From NCBI GenBank assembly GCA_945860255.1, contig CAMAQI010000101.1:1-7989 (forward strand): DNA of 7,989 nucleotides. Direction: 5' to 3'. Both the position numbers and the translations under genes were made by a program. Under the pieces are notes generated by a model. That model was not told the DNA's origin and searched no databases. It saw nothing but the letters and a program-made list of their open reading frames with translations. Shown here piece after piece: positions 1 through 6,251 of this stretch (its first letter is position 1; the number at the start of each line of letters is the position of its first letter). Source of the stretch: Methylacidiphilum caldifontis (GTDB taxonomy: Bacteria; Verrucomicrobiota; Verrucomicrobiia; Methylacidiphilales; CAMAQI01).

Positions 1-53
1 GTGGTGTATTTTGGCAAGAAAATAATGCGTGCGAAACAATCTTTTTTTAAGAA

Positions 54-74
54 AAAGAGACTAAATGTCTCTTT
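54..74 (-). terminator. Probable intrinsic terminator closing the leftward gene block
   Basis: A perfect 8-bp inverted repeat (AAAGAGAC and GTCTCTTT around a 5-base loop) is followed on the minus strand by TTCTT, which with the T-rich 3' arm makes a short U tract. That is the pattern of a Rho-independent terminator for transcripts coming from the right (M13 peptidase or the doubtful small frame). The stem is not GC-rich and the U tract is interrupted, so it may be weak. The stem could also form in a plus-strand transcript. Confidence 0.5.
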
Positions 75-101
75 CGGGGCTTTTGAGAGGTCGATGTCCG
101 A

Positions 102-383
102 TCAAACCATCGTAAAATCGTGCGAAGGTTTAGGTTTTAGGAACTGCTGAAATTCCTTCTGTGATCCTGCAATATCGATCGATTTTCTTAATGGGCCTCG
201 GTTTCGTCTTATGACGTGATCCCGCACGTGCGCATTAGCGTCACCCTTTTGGTTCGCTATTTGATGAGGTAAAACGATTCCCAATGACGAATCTGGGTTT
301 AAATAGAATTTTATAACCTTGGCGATTTTTGAATTTAACTCTGCGGTTAATATTTCTGTTTTTCCGCATTTCTTAGAAATCAC
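102..383 (-). CDS. Doubtful small hypothetical protein (93 codons, GTG start)
   Basis: This open frame encodes a basic, soluble 93-residue protein with no membrane segment, no signal peptide and no motif I recognise. It begins with GTG about 27 nt after the M13 peptidase stop codon and in the same frame as that gene. The only purine-rich stretch upstream (AGGGGGA) lies about 15 nt away, too far for a good ribosome-binding site. A terminator-like hairpin lies just beyond its stop. Being in frame with the upstream gene could be chance (one in three), a decayed gene remnant, or a real small gene cotranscribed with the peptidase. I see no family resemblance and assign no function. Confidence 0.25.
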   Translation of the reverse strand: MISKKCGKTEILTAELNSKIAKVIKFYLNPDSSLGIVLPHQIANQKGDANAHVRDHVIRRNRGPLRKSIDIAGSQKEFQQFLKPKPSHDFTMV

Positions 384-410
384 AGGATTTTTATCGGTCC
401 CCCTATCGAC

Positions 411-2459
411 TCACCAAATCGTGACCCGTTTCTCAGGAGCAAGATAGAGGGCATCCCCCTCTTTGACCCCGAAGGCTTCGTAGAAAGGGGTCTGGTTGCG
501 CAAGGTTCCATTCACGCGGAAAAGGGGAGGAGAATGAGGGGCCGTCTTCAAATGAACAATCATCTGTTCATCTCGTGTCTTTCCTCTCCAAACCTGAGCG
601 AATCCCATAAAAAACCGCTGATTGCCCGTTAAACCATCGATCTTCTTCGCCTCGACCCCTTTCAAGGAAAGTTGATAGGCTCTGTAGGCAATCGAAATCC
701 CAGAATTATCAGCGATATTTTCTCCTAAGGTTAAGGCCCCATTGACGAAATATCCAGCCACGGGTGAAAAGGCACTGTATTGATCGACAAGCATCTTCGT
801 TTTTGCAGCGAAATTCTTGTGATCCTCTGCGGTCCACCAATCCCTTAAATTTCCAGCTCCGTCATACTTTGCCCCTTGATCATCAAAGCCGTGACTAATC
901 TCATGACCGATCACCGCTCCGATCGCTCCGTAATTCACCGCATCATCAACATTCGCGTCGAAAAAAGGGGGTTGCAAAATCGAAGCAGGAAAGACGATCT
1001 CATTGAGTTGCGGATTATAGTAAGCATTCACCGTTTGAGGGGTCATTCCCCACTCCTCTCGGTCAATCGGCTTTCCAAGCTTGTTCAACTCATAAGCGTA
1101 TTCGAATAGATTCGAACGCTCCACATTTCCCAGAAGATCTTTAGAACTCACCTTTAAATCGGAGTAATCGCGCCATTTATTCGGATAACCGATTTTCGTC
1201 GTGAAACTCGCCAATTTTTTCTGAGCCTCTTTCTTGGTCTCAGGTCCCATCCAATCGAGCTGATCGATGCTAATTCGATAAGTCTCTAAGAGATTTTTGA
1301 CCATTTGATCCATCCGCTTTTTACTCTCTGGTGGAAAATACTTGGCAACATAAACCTTCCCTAATCCCTCCCCAAACGCCCCCTCCGTCGCACGGACTCC
1401 CCGTTTCCAACGCGGTTGCATCTCAGGAACTCCTGAAAGAATCGTTCCGTAAAAGGCGAAGCTTTGATCGACAAAACTTTTCGGAAGATAAGCCGCTGAA
1501 TCGTTAATCAGATGCCATTGAAAATAGATCTTCCAATCTTCGAGAGGAATCGACTTGAAAAGTTCCTCCATTCCGGAAAAGAAAGTCGGCTGACTCACAA
1601 TCACATAATCGATTTTTCCGAGGACCCCCGTCTCCTGTAAATATCCATTCCAATCGTAAGTCGGCATGAGCGCCTGAAACTTCGGGATCTCAAATTTATT
1701 ATAAGTCTTAATCGGGTCTCGATTTTCAACTTTCGTCCAATGGATCTTCGCAATTTTCGTCTCCATCTCTAAAACTTTTTTGGCATGTTGTGCCGCACTA
1801 TTATTTCCCATCAAAACAAACATCTTCTCCACATGCGAAAGATATTGGGCACGGATCTCTTTGAGACGCTTGTCCTCCTCATTTATATAGTAATCGCGAT
1901 CCGGAAGTCCGAGCCCTGATTGGGCAAAGTTCACAACATAACGAGTGGAGTCCTTCTCATCTTGATGAATGTAAAAACCAAAGGGCGTCTCAATCCCCAC
2001 CTTCTGTCCATAGCCCATCCATTGAGCGATCTGTTTTTTATCTTTTAATTCGGCAATCCGATCGAACTTTCCTTGAATCGGTGTCAGCCCCAATTCCTCG
2101 ATCTTTTTTTCATCCATGAAACTTGCATAAAAATCACCGATCTTTTGCAGCTCCGTGCTCTTGCTTCCACTTTGATCTTTCGCTGCCGTTTCAATGATCT
2201 CTTTCAATCGTTCCTGAACGACCTCGCGCAAAAGAACAAAGGACCCCCACGAGGATTTATCTTTGGGAATCTCCACGGTCTTGAGCCACTTCCCATTCAC
2301 GTAGCCAAAAAAATCATCCTGCATTCGAATCGTCGGATCGATATATTGAGTATCGACTCCCGAGGCGAGCTTTTGCTCTTTGAAAGGACGAAGCCCAAAA
2401 ACAAAACCGAGGAGCAGTAAAATTCCTAAACTAACAATTAAAGGCCATTGAGATTTCAT
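411..2459 (-). CDS. pepO: M13 family zinc metallopeptidase (PepO/neprilysin-like)
   Basis: This 682-residue protein is a full-length M13 endopeptidase, expected to cleave short peptides outside the cytoplasm. Residues about 6-23 are a hydrophobic segment after a short basic start, fitting a signal anchor or signal peptide; there is no lipobox cysteine. An M13 N-terminal domain follows (about 45-425), then the catalytic domain. Visible catalytic elements are the substrate-binding NAYY (478-481), the zinc motif HEISH (519-523), the GENIAD motif with third ligand E580 and D584, and H642/R648 in HSPPLFR, matching the neprilysin H711/R717 pair in spacing. The protein has no cysteine, and the usual C-terminal CxxW-type end reads RVTIW. 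The ATG start has an AAGGAA ribosome-binding site 8 nt upstream, and the gene begins 20 bp after the hisB stop, so it is probably cotranscribed with hisB. Family assignment is firm; the physiological substrate is unknown, and the symbol is by family only. Confidence 0.95.
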   Translation of the reverse strand: MKSQWPLIVSLGILLLLGFVFGLRPFKEQKLASGVDTQYIDPTIRMQDDFFGYVNGKWLKTVEIPKDKSSWGSFVLLREVVQERLKEIIETAAKDQSGSKSTELQKIGDFYASFMDEKKIEELGLTPIQGKFDRIAELKDKKQIAQWMGYGQKVGIETPFGFYIHQDEKDSTRYVVNFAQSGLGLPDRDYYINEEDKRLKEIRAQYLSHVEKMFVLMGNNSAAQHAKKVLEMETKIAKIHWTKVENRDPIKTYNKFEIPKFQALMPTYDWNGYLQETGVLGKIDYVIVSQPTFFSGMEELFKSIPLEDWKIYFQWHLINDSAAYLPKSFVDQSFAFYGTILSGVPEMQPRWKRGVRATEGAFGEGLGKVYVAKYFPPESKKRMDQMVKNLLETYRISIDQLDWMGPETKKEAQKKLASFTTKIGYPNKWRDYSDLKVSSKDLLGNVERSNLFEYAYELNKLGKPIDREEWGMTPQTVNAYYNPQLNEIVFPASILQPPFFDANVDDAVNYGAIGAVIGHEISHGFDDQGAKYDGAGNLRDWWTAEDHKNFAAKTKMLVDQYSAFSPVAGYFVNGALTLGENIADNSGISIAYRAYQLSLKGVEAKKIDGLTGNQRFFMGFAQVWRGKTRDEQMIVHLKTAPHSPPLFRVNGTLRNQTPFYEAFGVKEGDALYLAPEKRVTIW

Positions 2460-2467
2460 AAAAGCAA

Positions 2468-2473
2468 TTCCTT
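2468..2473 (-). promoter_or_regulatory. Ribosome-binding site of the M13 peptidase
   Basis: The minus strand reads AAGGAA followed by 8 nt and then the ATG at 2459. It sits entirely in the 20-bp gap after hisB, supporting both the chosen start and independent translation within a shared transcript. Confidence 0.6.
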
Positions 2474-2479
2474 GGATTA

Positions 2480-3082
2480 TTAAATAATCCCCTTTGTACT
2501 GGGAATCCCTTTAATTCTCGGATTCCGCTCCAAGGCCATTCCCAAGGCACGCGCGAGTCCTTTAAAAACTCCTTCAATCAGATGATGAACCTCTTTGGTC
2601 TCCAAAACTTCGATATGTAACGTCAACCCCGCATGCTGAACGATTCCTCGCAAAAACTCCTCTAAAAGCTGCGCAGGAAAATCTCCGGCCTTCAACCGAA
2701 TCATCGGAACCCGCTTCGGAACTCGAAAATCGAGATAAGGACGACCGCTAAAATCAAGCGCGACTCGCACAAGCGTCTCATCCATCGGCAACAACCAAAA
2801 ACCGTAGCGCACCATCCCTGATTTATCCCCCAACGCCTTGGTGAGCGCTTGGCCAATCGCAATTCCGGTATCTTCGACGGTGTGATGAAAGTCGACCTCG
2901 AGATCTCCCTTCACCTTCAAATCTAAATCAATTAACGAATGCTTTGAAAAAAGAGTCAGCATATGATCAAAAAAGGGAATCCCTGTCTGAATCTTTGACT
3001 TCCCATTTCCATCGACCTTCAAAGAAATATGAATGTCGGTTTCTCCTGTTTTTCGGTGAATCGTTGCGCTCCTAGATTTCAT
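2480..3082 (-). CDS. hisB: Imidazoleglycerol-phosphate dehydratase (histidine biosynthesis)
   Basis: HisB dehydrates imidazole-glycerol phosphate to imidazole-acetol phosphate in cytoplasmic histidine biosynthesis, using two manganese ions bound by histidine-rich motifs. The 200 residues are the normal length of the monofunctional enzyme, with no fused histidinol-phosphatase domain. Visible signatures are FFDHML (37-42), DFHHTVED (64-71), the central MDETLVRVALDFSGRPYL block (100-117), H150 in VQHAGL, VHHLIE (165-170) and the C-terminal PSTKG tail. The second repeat usually reads GxNxHH; here it is TKEVHH, so the Gly and Asn before the histidines are replaced while the metal-binding histidines and glutamate remain. 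The ATG start gives the expected N terminus (ATIHRKTGETDI), although its ribosome-binding site is poorly placed. No other his gene is visible; the neighbours are a membrane protein and a peptidase. Confidence 0.97.
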   Translation of the reverse strand: MKSRSATIHRKTGETDIHISLKVDGNGKSKIQTGIPFFDHMLTLFSKHSLIDLDLKVKGDLEVDFHHTVEDTGIAIGQALTKALGDKSGMVRYGFWLLPMDETLVRVALDFSGRPYLDFRVPKRVPMIRLKAGDFPAQLLEEFLRGIVQHAGLTLHIEVLETKEVHHLIEGVFKGLARALGMALERNPRIKGIPSTKGII

Positions 3083-3172
3083 CCTCTAGTTGTAAAATCT
3101 TCCTCCCCCCAAGCAAGACTATTCCTCCGTCCTGCCCGAAGACCGCCACAACCGGAGCGGATGAAGGGATTC

Positions 3173-3799
3173 TCAGATTTCAATGTAGGGCTGATACGGC
3201 TCTTTTCCGGCGCGATAAAGGGGAATAAATCGATGGAGCCGATACCAGCGTGGAAATCGTTTCGTAAAGAGACTCGCCATTGCCATCGACCCGAAAGTCA
3301 AAAGCAGATGACCCCATCCGGGAATCGAAAGCTGTGTAATCGCGGCAGCGGTAAAAAACTGAATTCCCCAAGCCATCGAGATGCATTCGTTAATACGATG
3401 GAAATGAAATCCGTTCGCCATCTCTTCTGGAAAAAATTCCCGCACAAGATCCGAGGTAAACGGTTTATTGCGAACAAGGCCTTGTACGACAAAAGAGCCT
3501 AAAAGAACTCCTGAAAACCAGCCGGCATTCGAAAAGAGAGAATGCGGAACCGAAAATATCCCCATTAAAATCTCGCTCAGGGCAAAGATCAAAAAAGCAA
3601 TTTGAAAAGAGATCGGCTTTTCAGAGTAACAATAAAGATAAGCAACGATCGCAAGTACCATCAAACAGCCCCCGAGTACCGAAGAATATAAGACGTTCCC
3701 CGATGAGTAGAGAATCCATGGCAACGGGATTAAGAAAAGTTTCTTTCGAAGATCTTTTTTTTGCTCTTCAAGAGTTCTTCTTATTCGCCGTATATTCAC
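3173..3799 (-). CDS. Multi-pass membrane protein of unknown function
   Basis: This 208-residue protein has a basic, charged N terminus (1-20) followed by about five to six hydrophobic segments (roughly 20-33, 36-57, 64-86, 93-109, 138-157, 160-178) and a short basic tail, so it is an inner-membrane protein. Residues 110-121 read RNKPFTSDLVRE, followed by a Pro, then FHRIN and SMAWGIQFF. From memory this resembles a motif (PFT, RE, P, F-x-x-IN, W-x-x-x-F) in uncharacterised membrane proteins of the VC0807/septation-protein-like type; I cannot confirm this without a search. The start is GTG, chosen because AGGAG lies 6 nt upstream. The gene begins inside the 3' end of the methyltransferase gene (32-nt overlap), implying translational coupling and possibly a shared role at the membrane. 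The 90-bp gap to hisB shows no clear terminator. Confidence 0.85.
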   Translation of the reverse strand: MNIRRIRRTLEEQKKDLRKKLFLIPLPWILYSSGNVLYSSVLGGCLMVLAIVAYLYCYSEKPISFQIAFLIFALSEILMGIFSVPHSLFSNAGWFSGVLLGSFVVQGLVRNKPFTSDLVREFFPEEMANGFHFHRINECISMAWGIQFFTAAAITQLSIPGWGHLLLTFGSMAMASLFTKRFPRWYRLHRFIPLYRAGKEPYQPYIEI

Positions 3800-4502
3800 T
3801 GAAAACTCCTAAGCAAACTTCACGTTTTACCTCTTCAAATCCGGCCTCTTGAAGTGCTGCCATCACTTGCTCAGGAGTCACCATCTCATCCATCGTCAGC
3901 CAGTAATAGGCCATCAGTTTATAGGCCGAGTCACTGCCGGTAAATACTTTCGTGAACCACGGAAGGGCGGTTTTAAAATAAAAACGGTAGATCGGATAGA
4001 CCCACGCATTTTCCGGTTTGGTGACATCCATTATTAAAAGAGTAGCCCCCGGTTTCATCACCCGATGAAACTCTCGAAAGGCATTCACGAGATTGTCGAC
4101 ATGTCGTAAGGCAAATCCCATTGTTAAATAATCGTACTGTTGATCGGGAACAGGAATCGACTCTGCCATCGCTTGAAGATGCTCTGAATCCAATAACTTT
4201 TTCGATTCCTCTAACATTCCGCGACTAGGCTCCACGCAGGTCACGAGCTTTGAATCCCCCACGACTTTAGCGACGGCACGTGCCGTTGGACCGGTTCCAC
4301 TCGCAATATCGATCGCACGCATCCCCGGTTTTAATCCATGGCGTTTCAGGGCATCGACTCGATACCAATTCCCTGAACCAAACCAACCCCATTTCGCAAT
4401 CGCCTCGTAATGAGGAGCCGACTCGTCAAAAATCTTACGAAGAAAACTCTGTTTCTCCTCTAAATTTCGATACCATTGACCAAGAATCGGATGGGGCTTC
4501 AT
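3768..4502 (-). CDS. UbiE/MenG-like class I SAM-dependent methyltransferase
   Basis: This 244-residue protein is a class I methyltransferase resembling UbiE/COQ5/MenG, which C-methylate quinone precursors. Residues about 24-50 give the UbiE-like N-terminal block (IFDESAPHYEAIAKWGW), 63-72 the SAM-binding motif I (AIDIASGTGP), about 90-92 the acidic ribose-binding position (VEP), 124-137 the post-II block (DYLTMGFALRHVDN, compare AFGLRNV in UbiE), and 144-163 the HRVMKPGATLLIMDVTKP block. The C terminus (GVFSEYTA) does not match the GG-H-x-G end of classical UbiE, so another lipid-like or quinone-like acceptor is possible. The frame stays open upstream to a TTG at 4640, but the first ATG at 4502 gives the usual family length and leaves a normal divergent promoter region, so I chose it; no good ribosome-binding site precedes it. 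It is the first gene of the leftward block. Substrate uncertain. Confidence 0.88.
   Translation of the reverse strand: MKPHPILGQWYRNLEEKQSFLRKIFDESAPHYEAIAKWGWFGSGNWYRVDALKRHGLKPGMRAIDIASGTGPTARAVAKVVGDSKLVTCVEPSRGMLEESKKLLDSEHLQAMAESIPVPDQQYDYLTMGFALRHVDNLVNAFREFHRVMKPGATLLIMDVTKPENAWVYPIYRFYFKTALPWFTKVFTGSDSAYKLMAYYWLTMDEMVTPEQVMAALQEAGFEEVKREVCLGVFSEYTANKKNS
3806..3810 (-). promoter_or_regulatory. Strong ribosome-binding site deciding the GTG start of the membrane protein
   Basis: The minus strand reads AGGAG, then 6 nt (TTTTCA), then GTG. The site lies inside the coding end of the methyltransferase gene. It supports GTG at 3799 as the true start despite the 32-nt overlap, a typical arrangement for translational coupling. 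Confidence 0.7.
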
Positions 4503-4514
4503 ATCTGAAGATCT

Positions 4515-4527
4515 GGAGATATTCTCC
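4515..4527. promoter_or_regulatory. Candidate operator dyad upstream of the methyltransferase
   Basis: GGAGA-TAT-TCTCC is a perfect 5-3-5 inverted repeat starting 13 bp upstream of the methyltransferase ATG. It overlaps a larger dyad of ATATCT and AGATAT arms (4501-4506 and 4517-4522). It could be a protein-binding site or a small hairpin in the leader. Short dyads occur by chance, so support is limited. Confidence 0.25.
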
Positions 4528-4631
4528 CAATGGACAAGAGTAAAACGGCTCTCCTTTTTTCCGTGATTGTCCAAAAATGAAATAAAACGCTGTTTTGAAC
4601 AATCGTGAACCCATTTCTCGTTTTTAAATTC

Positions 4632-4641
4632 ATTGATCAAT
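4632..4641. promoter_or_regulatory. Candidate operator palindrome near the photolyase promoter
   Basis: ATTGATCAAT is a perfect 10-bp palindrome 30 bp upstream of the photolyase ATG, overlapping the proposed -35 element. Its TTGAT/ATCAA half-sites recur, with a 4-bp spacer, at the start of the tetR-like gene (6246-6259). A shared site for the local TetR-like protein is possible but unproven. Confidence 0.25.
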
Positions 4642-4670
4642 CTGAATCCTCAATCTAGAACTCGATTCTC

Positions 4671-6164
4671 ATGCCTTCTTCTTGTACTCTTGTTTTTCCG
4701 AATCAGCTTTTTCATTCTCACCCCGCCCTTGATCGAAGTCGTCCTGTATTTATTATCGAAGACTCTCTTTTTTTTGGAGACATACACTATCCTTGCCATT
4801 TTCACCTCCAAAAGATTCTCTATCATCGCCTGACAATCCTCCGTTATCAGGAACGCCTTATCGAAGAGGGATATCAATCGACGATCCTCCCTTATTCTCC
4901 TCAAAAAACGATCGTCGAAACGCTGGAGTCCCTTCACAAAAAAGGATTCACCAAGATCTATTGCGTTGAGGCCGAAGACTTTCTCCTCAATAAACGATTG
5001 CGGAATGTCTGTACCAAAAAAAATATTTCGCTTCATCTTTTTCCCTCCCCTCTTTTTTTAACGACCCCTGAAATAGCAGACTCCTTTTTCAACGATGAAA
5101 AAGGTTATCTCATGGCAAAGTTTTATATCTTTCAACGCAAACGTCTTAAAATTTTAGTCGATCCCTCAGGTAAGCCAACAGGGGGACAGTGGAGCTTTGA
5201 TGAAGAGAATCGCAAAAAGCTCCCCTCCAGTGTTCATGTTCCGAAAGTCTCATTTCTTAAACTAAGCGAGGCAGATCAATTGACTCTTGAGCGAACTCAA
5301 AAAGAATTTCCAAAGGCCGTCGGAGTTTCATCTCAGAGTCGACCCCCTTGTACTCACCTTGAAGCGACAGTCGCCCTTAATGAATTCCTTAAAGTTCGCT
5401 TTGAAAACTTCGGACTTTATGAAGATGCCATCAGTCGGGAGCACTCATTATTATTTCACTCCTATCTTACTCCTGCTTTAAATATCGGACTTATTACCCC
5501 CGATGACGTTATTCAAAAAACGTTGCGCTTTGCAGAAGTAAATCGAATCCCTTTAAATTCACTGGAGGGCTTCGTTCGACAAATCATCGGATGGAGAGAG
5601 TTCATTCGTCACCTCTACCGCCGAGAAGGGGTCAGAATGAGAAATCTTAATTTTTTCAACCATCACCGTCCGATCCCTCCCTCTTTTTACAACGCAACCA
5701 CCGGAATCCCGATCATCGATCATACGATCCAAAAGCTCCATCAATCGGCCTATTGTCATCACATTGAACGACTCATGGTTTTGGGTAACTTTATGCTCCT
5801 TTGTGAATTCGATCCTCATGAAGTTTATCGATGGTTTATGGAGTTCTTCATAGATTCCTATGATTGGGTCATGGTTCCGAATGTTTACGGCATGAGTCAA
5901 TTTGCCGATGGAGGAATCTTTGCTACGAAACCGTATATCTCCTCTTCAAACTATATTTTAAAAATGAGTGATGAAAAGAAAGGGGATTGGCAAAAAATTT
6001 GGGATGGCCTCTTTTGGAGATTTATTCATCTTCACCGAGATTTTTTTGGTTCGAACTTTCGTCTTTCGATGATGGTTCGCCAACTTGAAAAAATGTCCCT
6101 TGAAAAACGGGAAAGCCATTTTCTTCATGCAGAACAATTTTTAAAAAATCAATGCCGAGCGTAA
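4671..6164 (+). CDS. Cryptochrome/photolyase of the prokaryotic (6-4)/FeS-BCP family, lacking the Fe-S ligands
   Basis: This 497-residue flavoprotein belongs to the family of Agrobacterium PhrB and Rhodobacter CryB, which repair (6-4) photoproducts or act as light sensors using FAD and a lumazine antenna. The N terminus (TLVFPNQLF) starts the antenna-binding Rossmann-like domain; GGQWSFDEENRKKLP (171-185) is a family landmark; the helical FAD domain follows, with LEGFVRQIIGWREFIR (298-313), YCHHIERLMVLGNFMLL (361-377), and a long near-invariant block WVMVPNVYGMSQFADGG (399-415) to TKPY and SNYILKMS. H363/H364 match the active-site histidine pair of PhrB. The four cluster cysteines (PhrB C350, C438, C441, C454) are absent: the first site reads TGIPIID (344-350) and the loop after KMSD is a short KKGDWQKIWDGLFW. 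It heads the rightward block. No ribosome-binding site is visible. Family firm; repair versus sensing undecided. Confidence 0.93.
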   Translation: MPSSCTLVFPNQLFHSHPALDRSRPVFIIEDSLFFGDIHYPCHFHLQKILYHRLTILRYQERLIEEGYQSTILPYSPQKTIVETLESLHKKGFTKIYCVEAEDFLLNKRLRNVCTKKNISLHLFPSPLFLTTPEIADSFFNDEKGYLMAKFYIFQRKRLKILVDPSGKPTGGQWSFDEENRKKLPSSVHVPKVSFLKLSEADQLTLERTQKEFPKAVGVSSQSRPPCTHLEATVALNEFLKVRFENFGLYEDAISREHSLLFHSYLTPALNIGLITPDDVIQKTLRFAEVNRIPLNSLEGFVRQIIGWREFIRHLYRREGVRMRNLNFFNHHRPIPPSFYNATTGIPIIDHTIQKLHQSAYCHHIERLMVLGNFMLLCEFDPHEVYRWFMEFFIDSYDWVMVPNVYGMSQFADGGIFATKPYISSSNYILKMSDEKKGDWQKIWDGLFWRFIHLHRDFFGSNFRLSMMVRQLEKMSLEKRESHFLHAEQFLKNQCRA

Positions 6165-6251
6165 TTTAAAAAGCCATTCCTTCTCGGAAATTAATCATAA
6201 ACTGTATTTTCTTTATTTGCACATTTTAAAACTCGCCTTAAGATCTTGATT
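6165..6251. promoter_or_regulatory. Intergenic region upstream of the TetR-like gene, with short dyads
   Basis: This 87-bp AT-rich gap holds an 8-bp palindrome AAGATCTT (6240-6247) and, overlapping the start codon, TTGAT-TATG-ATCAA (6246-6259). TTAATCATAA at 6191-6200 matches the reverse complement of 6250-6259 at 9 of 10 positions. TetR-type proteins often bind dyads at their own promoters, so these are candidate autoregulatory sites. I see no convincing terminator after the photolyase and no clear -10/-35 pair. Confidence 0.25.

Larger units (their letters stand above)
4503..4670. promoter_or_regulatory. Divergent intergenic region between methyltransferase and photolyase
   Basis: These 168 bp separate two genes transcribed away from each other and must hold promoters for both blocks. 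A weak sigma-70-like pair for the rightward gene is TTGATC (4634-4639), 17 bp, TAGAAC (4657-4662); it would put the transcript start almost at the photolyase ATG. Two perfect dyads are present, at 4515-4527 and 4632-4641. Nothing else recognisable is present. Confidence 0.5.

Noticed and set aside
25..150. Small plus-strand frame of 41 codons starting ATG at 25
   Set aside because: No ribosome-binding site, no recognisable features, runs through the terminator-like hairpin and overlaps the minus-strand frame.
174..232. Short palindromes (ATCGATCGAT and GCACGTGC) in the left intergenic stretch
   Set aside because: They are isolated, very short, and lie inside the doubtful small frame with no promoter context.
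1..410. Possible insertion-sequence remnant or RNA gene in the left stretch
   Set aside because: No terminal inverted repeats, target duplication, transposase motif or tRNA-like cloverleaf could be found.
3029..3502. 157-codon plus-strand frame opposite hisB and the membrane protein gene
   Set aside because: It lies antisense to two well-supported genes, has low-complexity basic composition and no family resemblance.
4503..4640. Upstream 46-residue extension of the methyltransferase from a TTG codon
   Set aside because: It would nearly fill the divergent promoter region, has no ribosome-binding site, does not look like family sequence, and the ATG at 4502 gives the normal length.
4650..5036. 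128-codon minus-strand frame under the photolyase N terminus
   Set aside because: It is antisense to the conserved photolyase antenna domain and shows no domain of its own.
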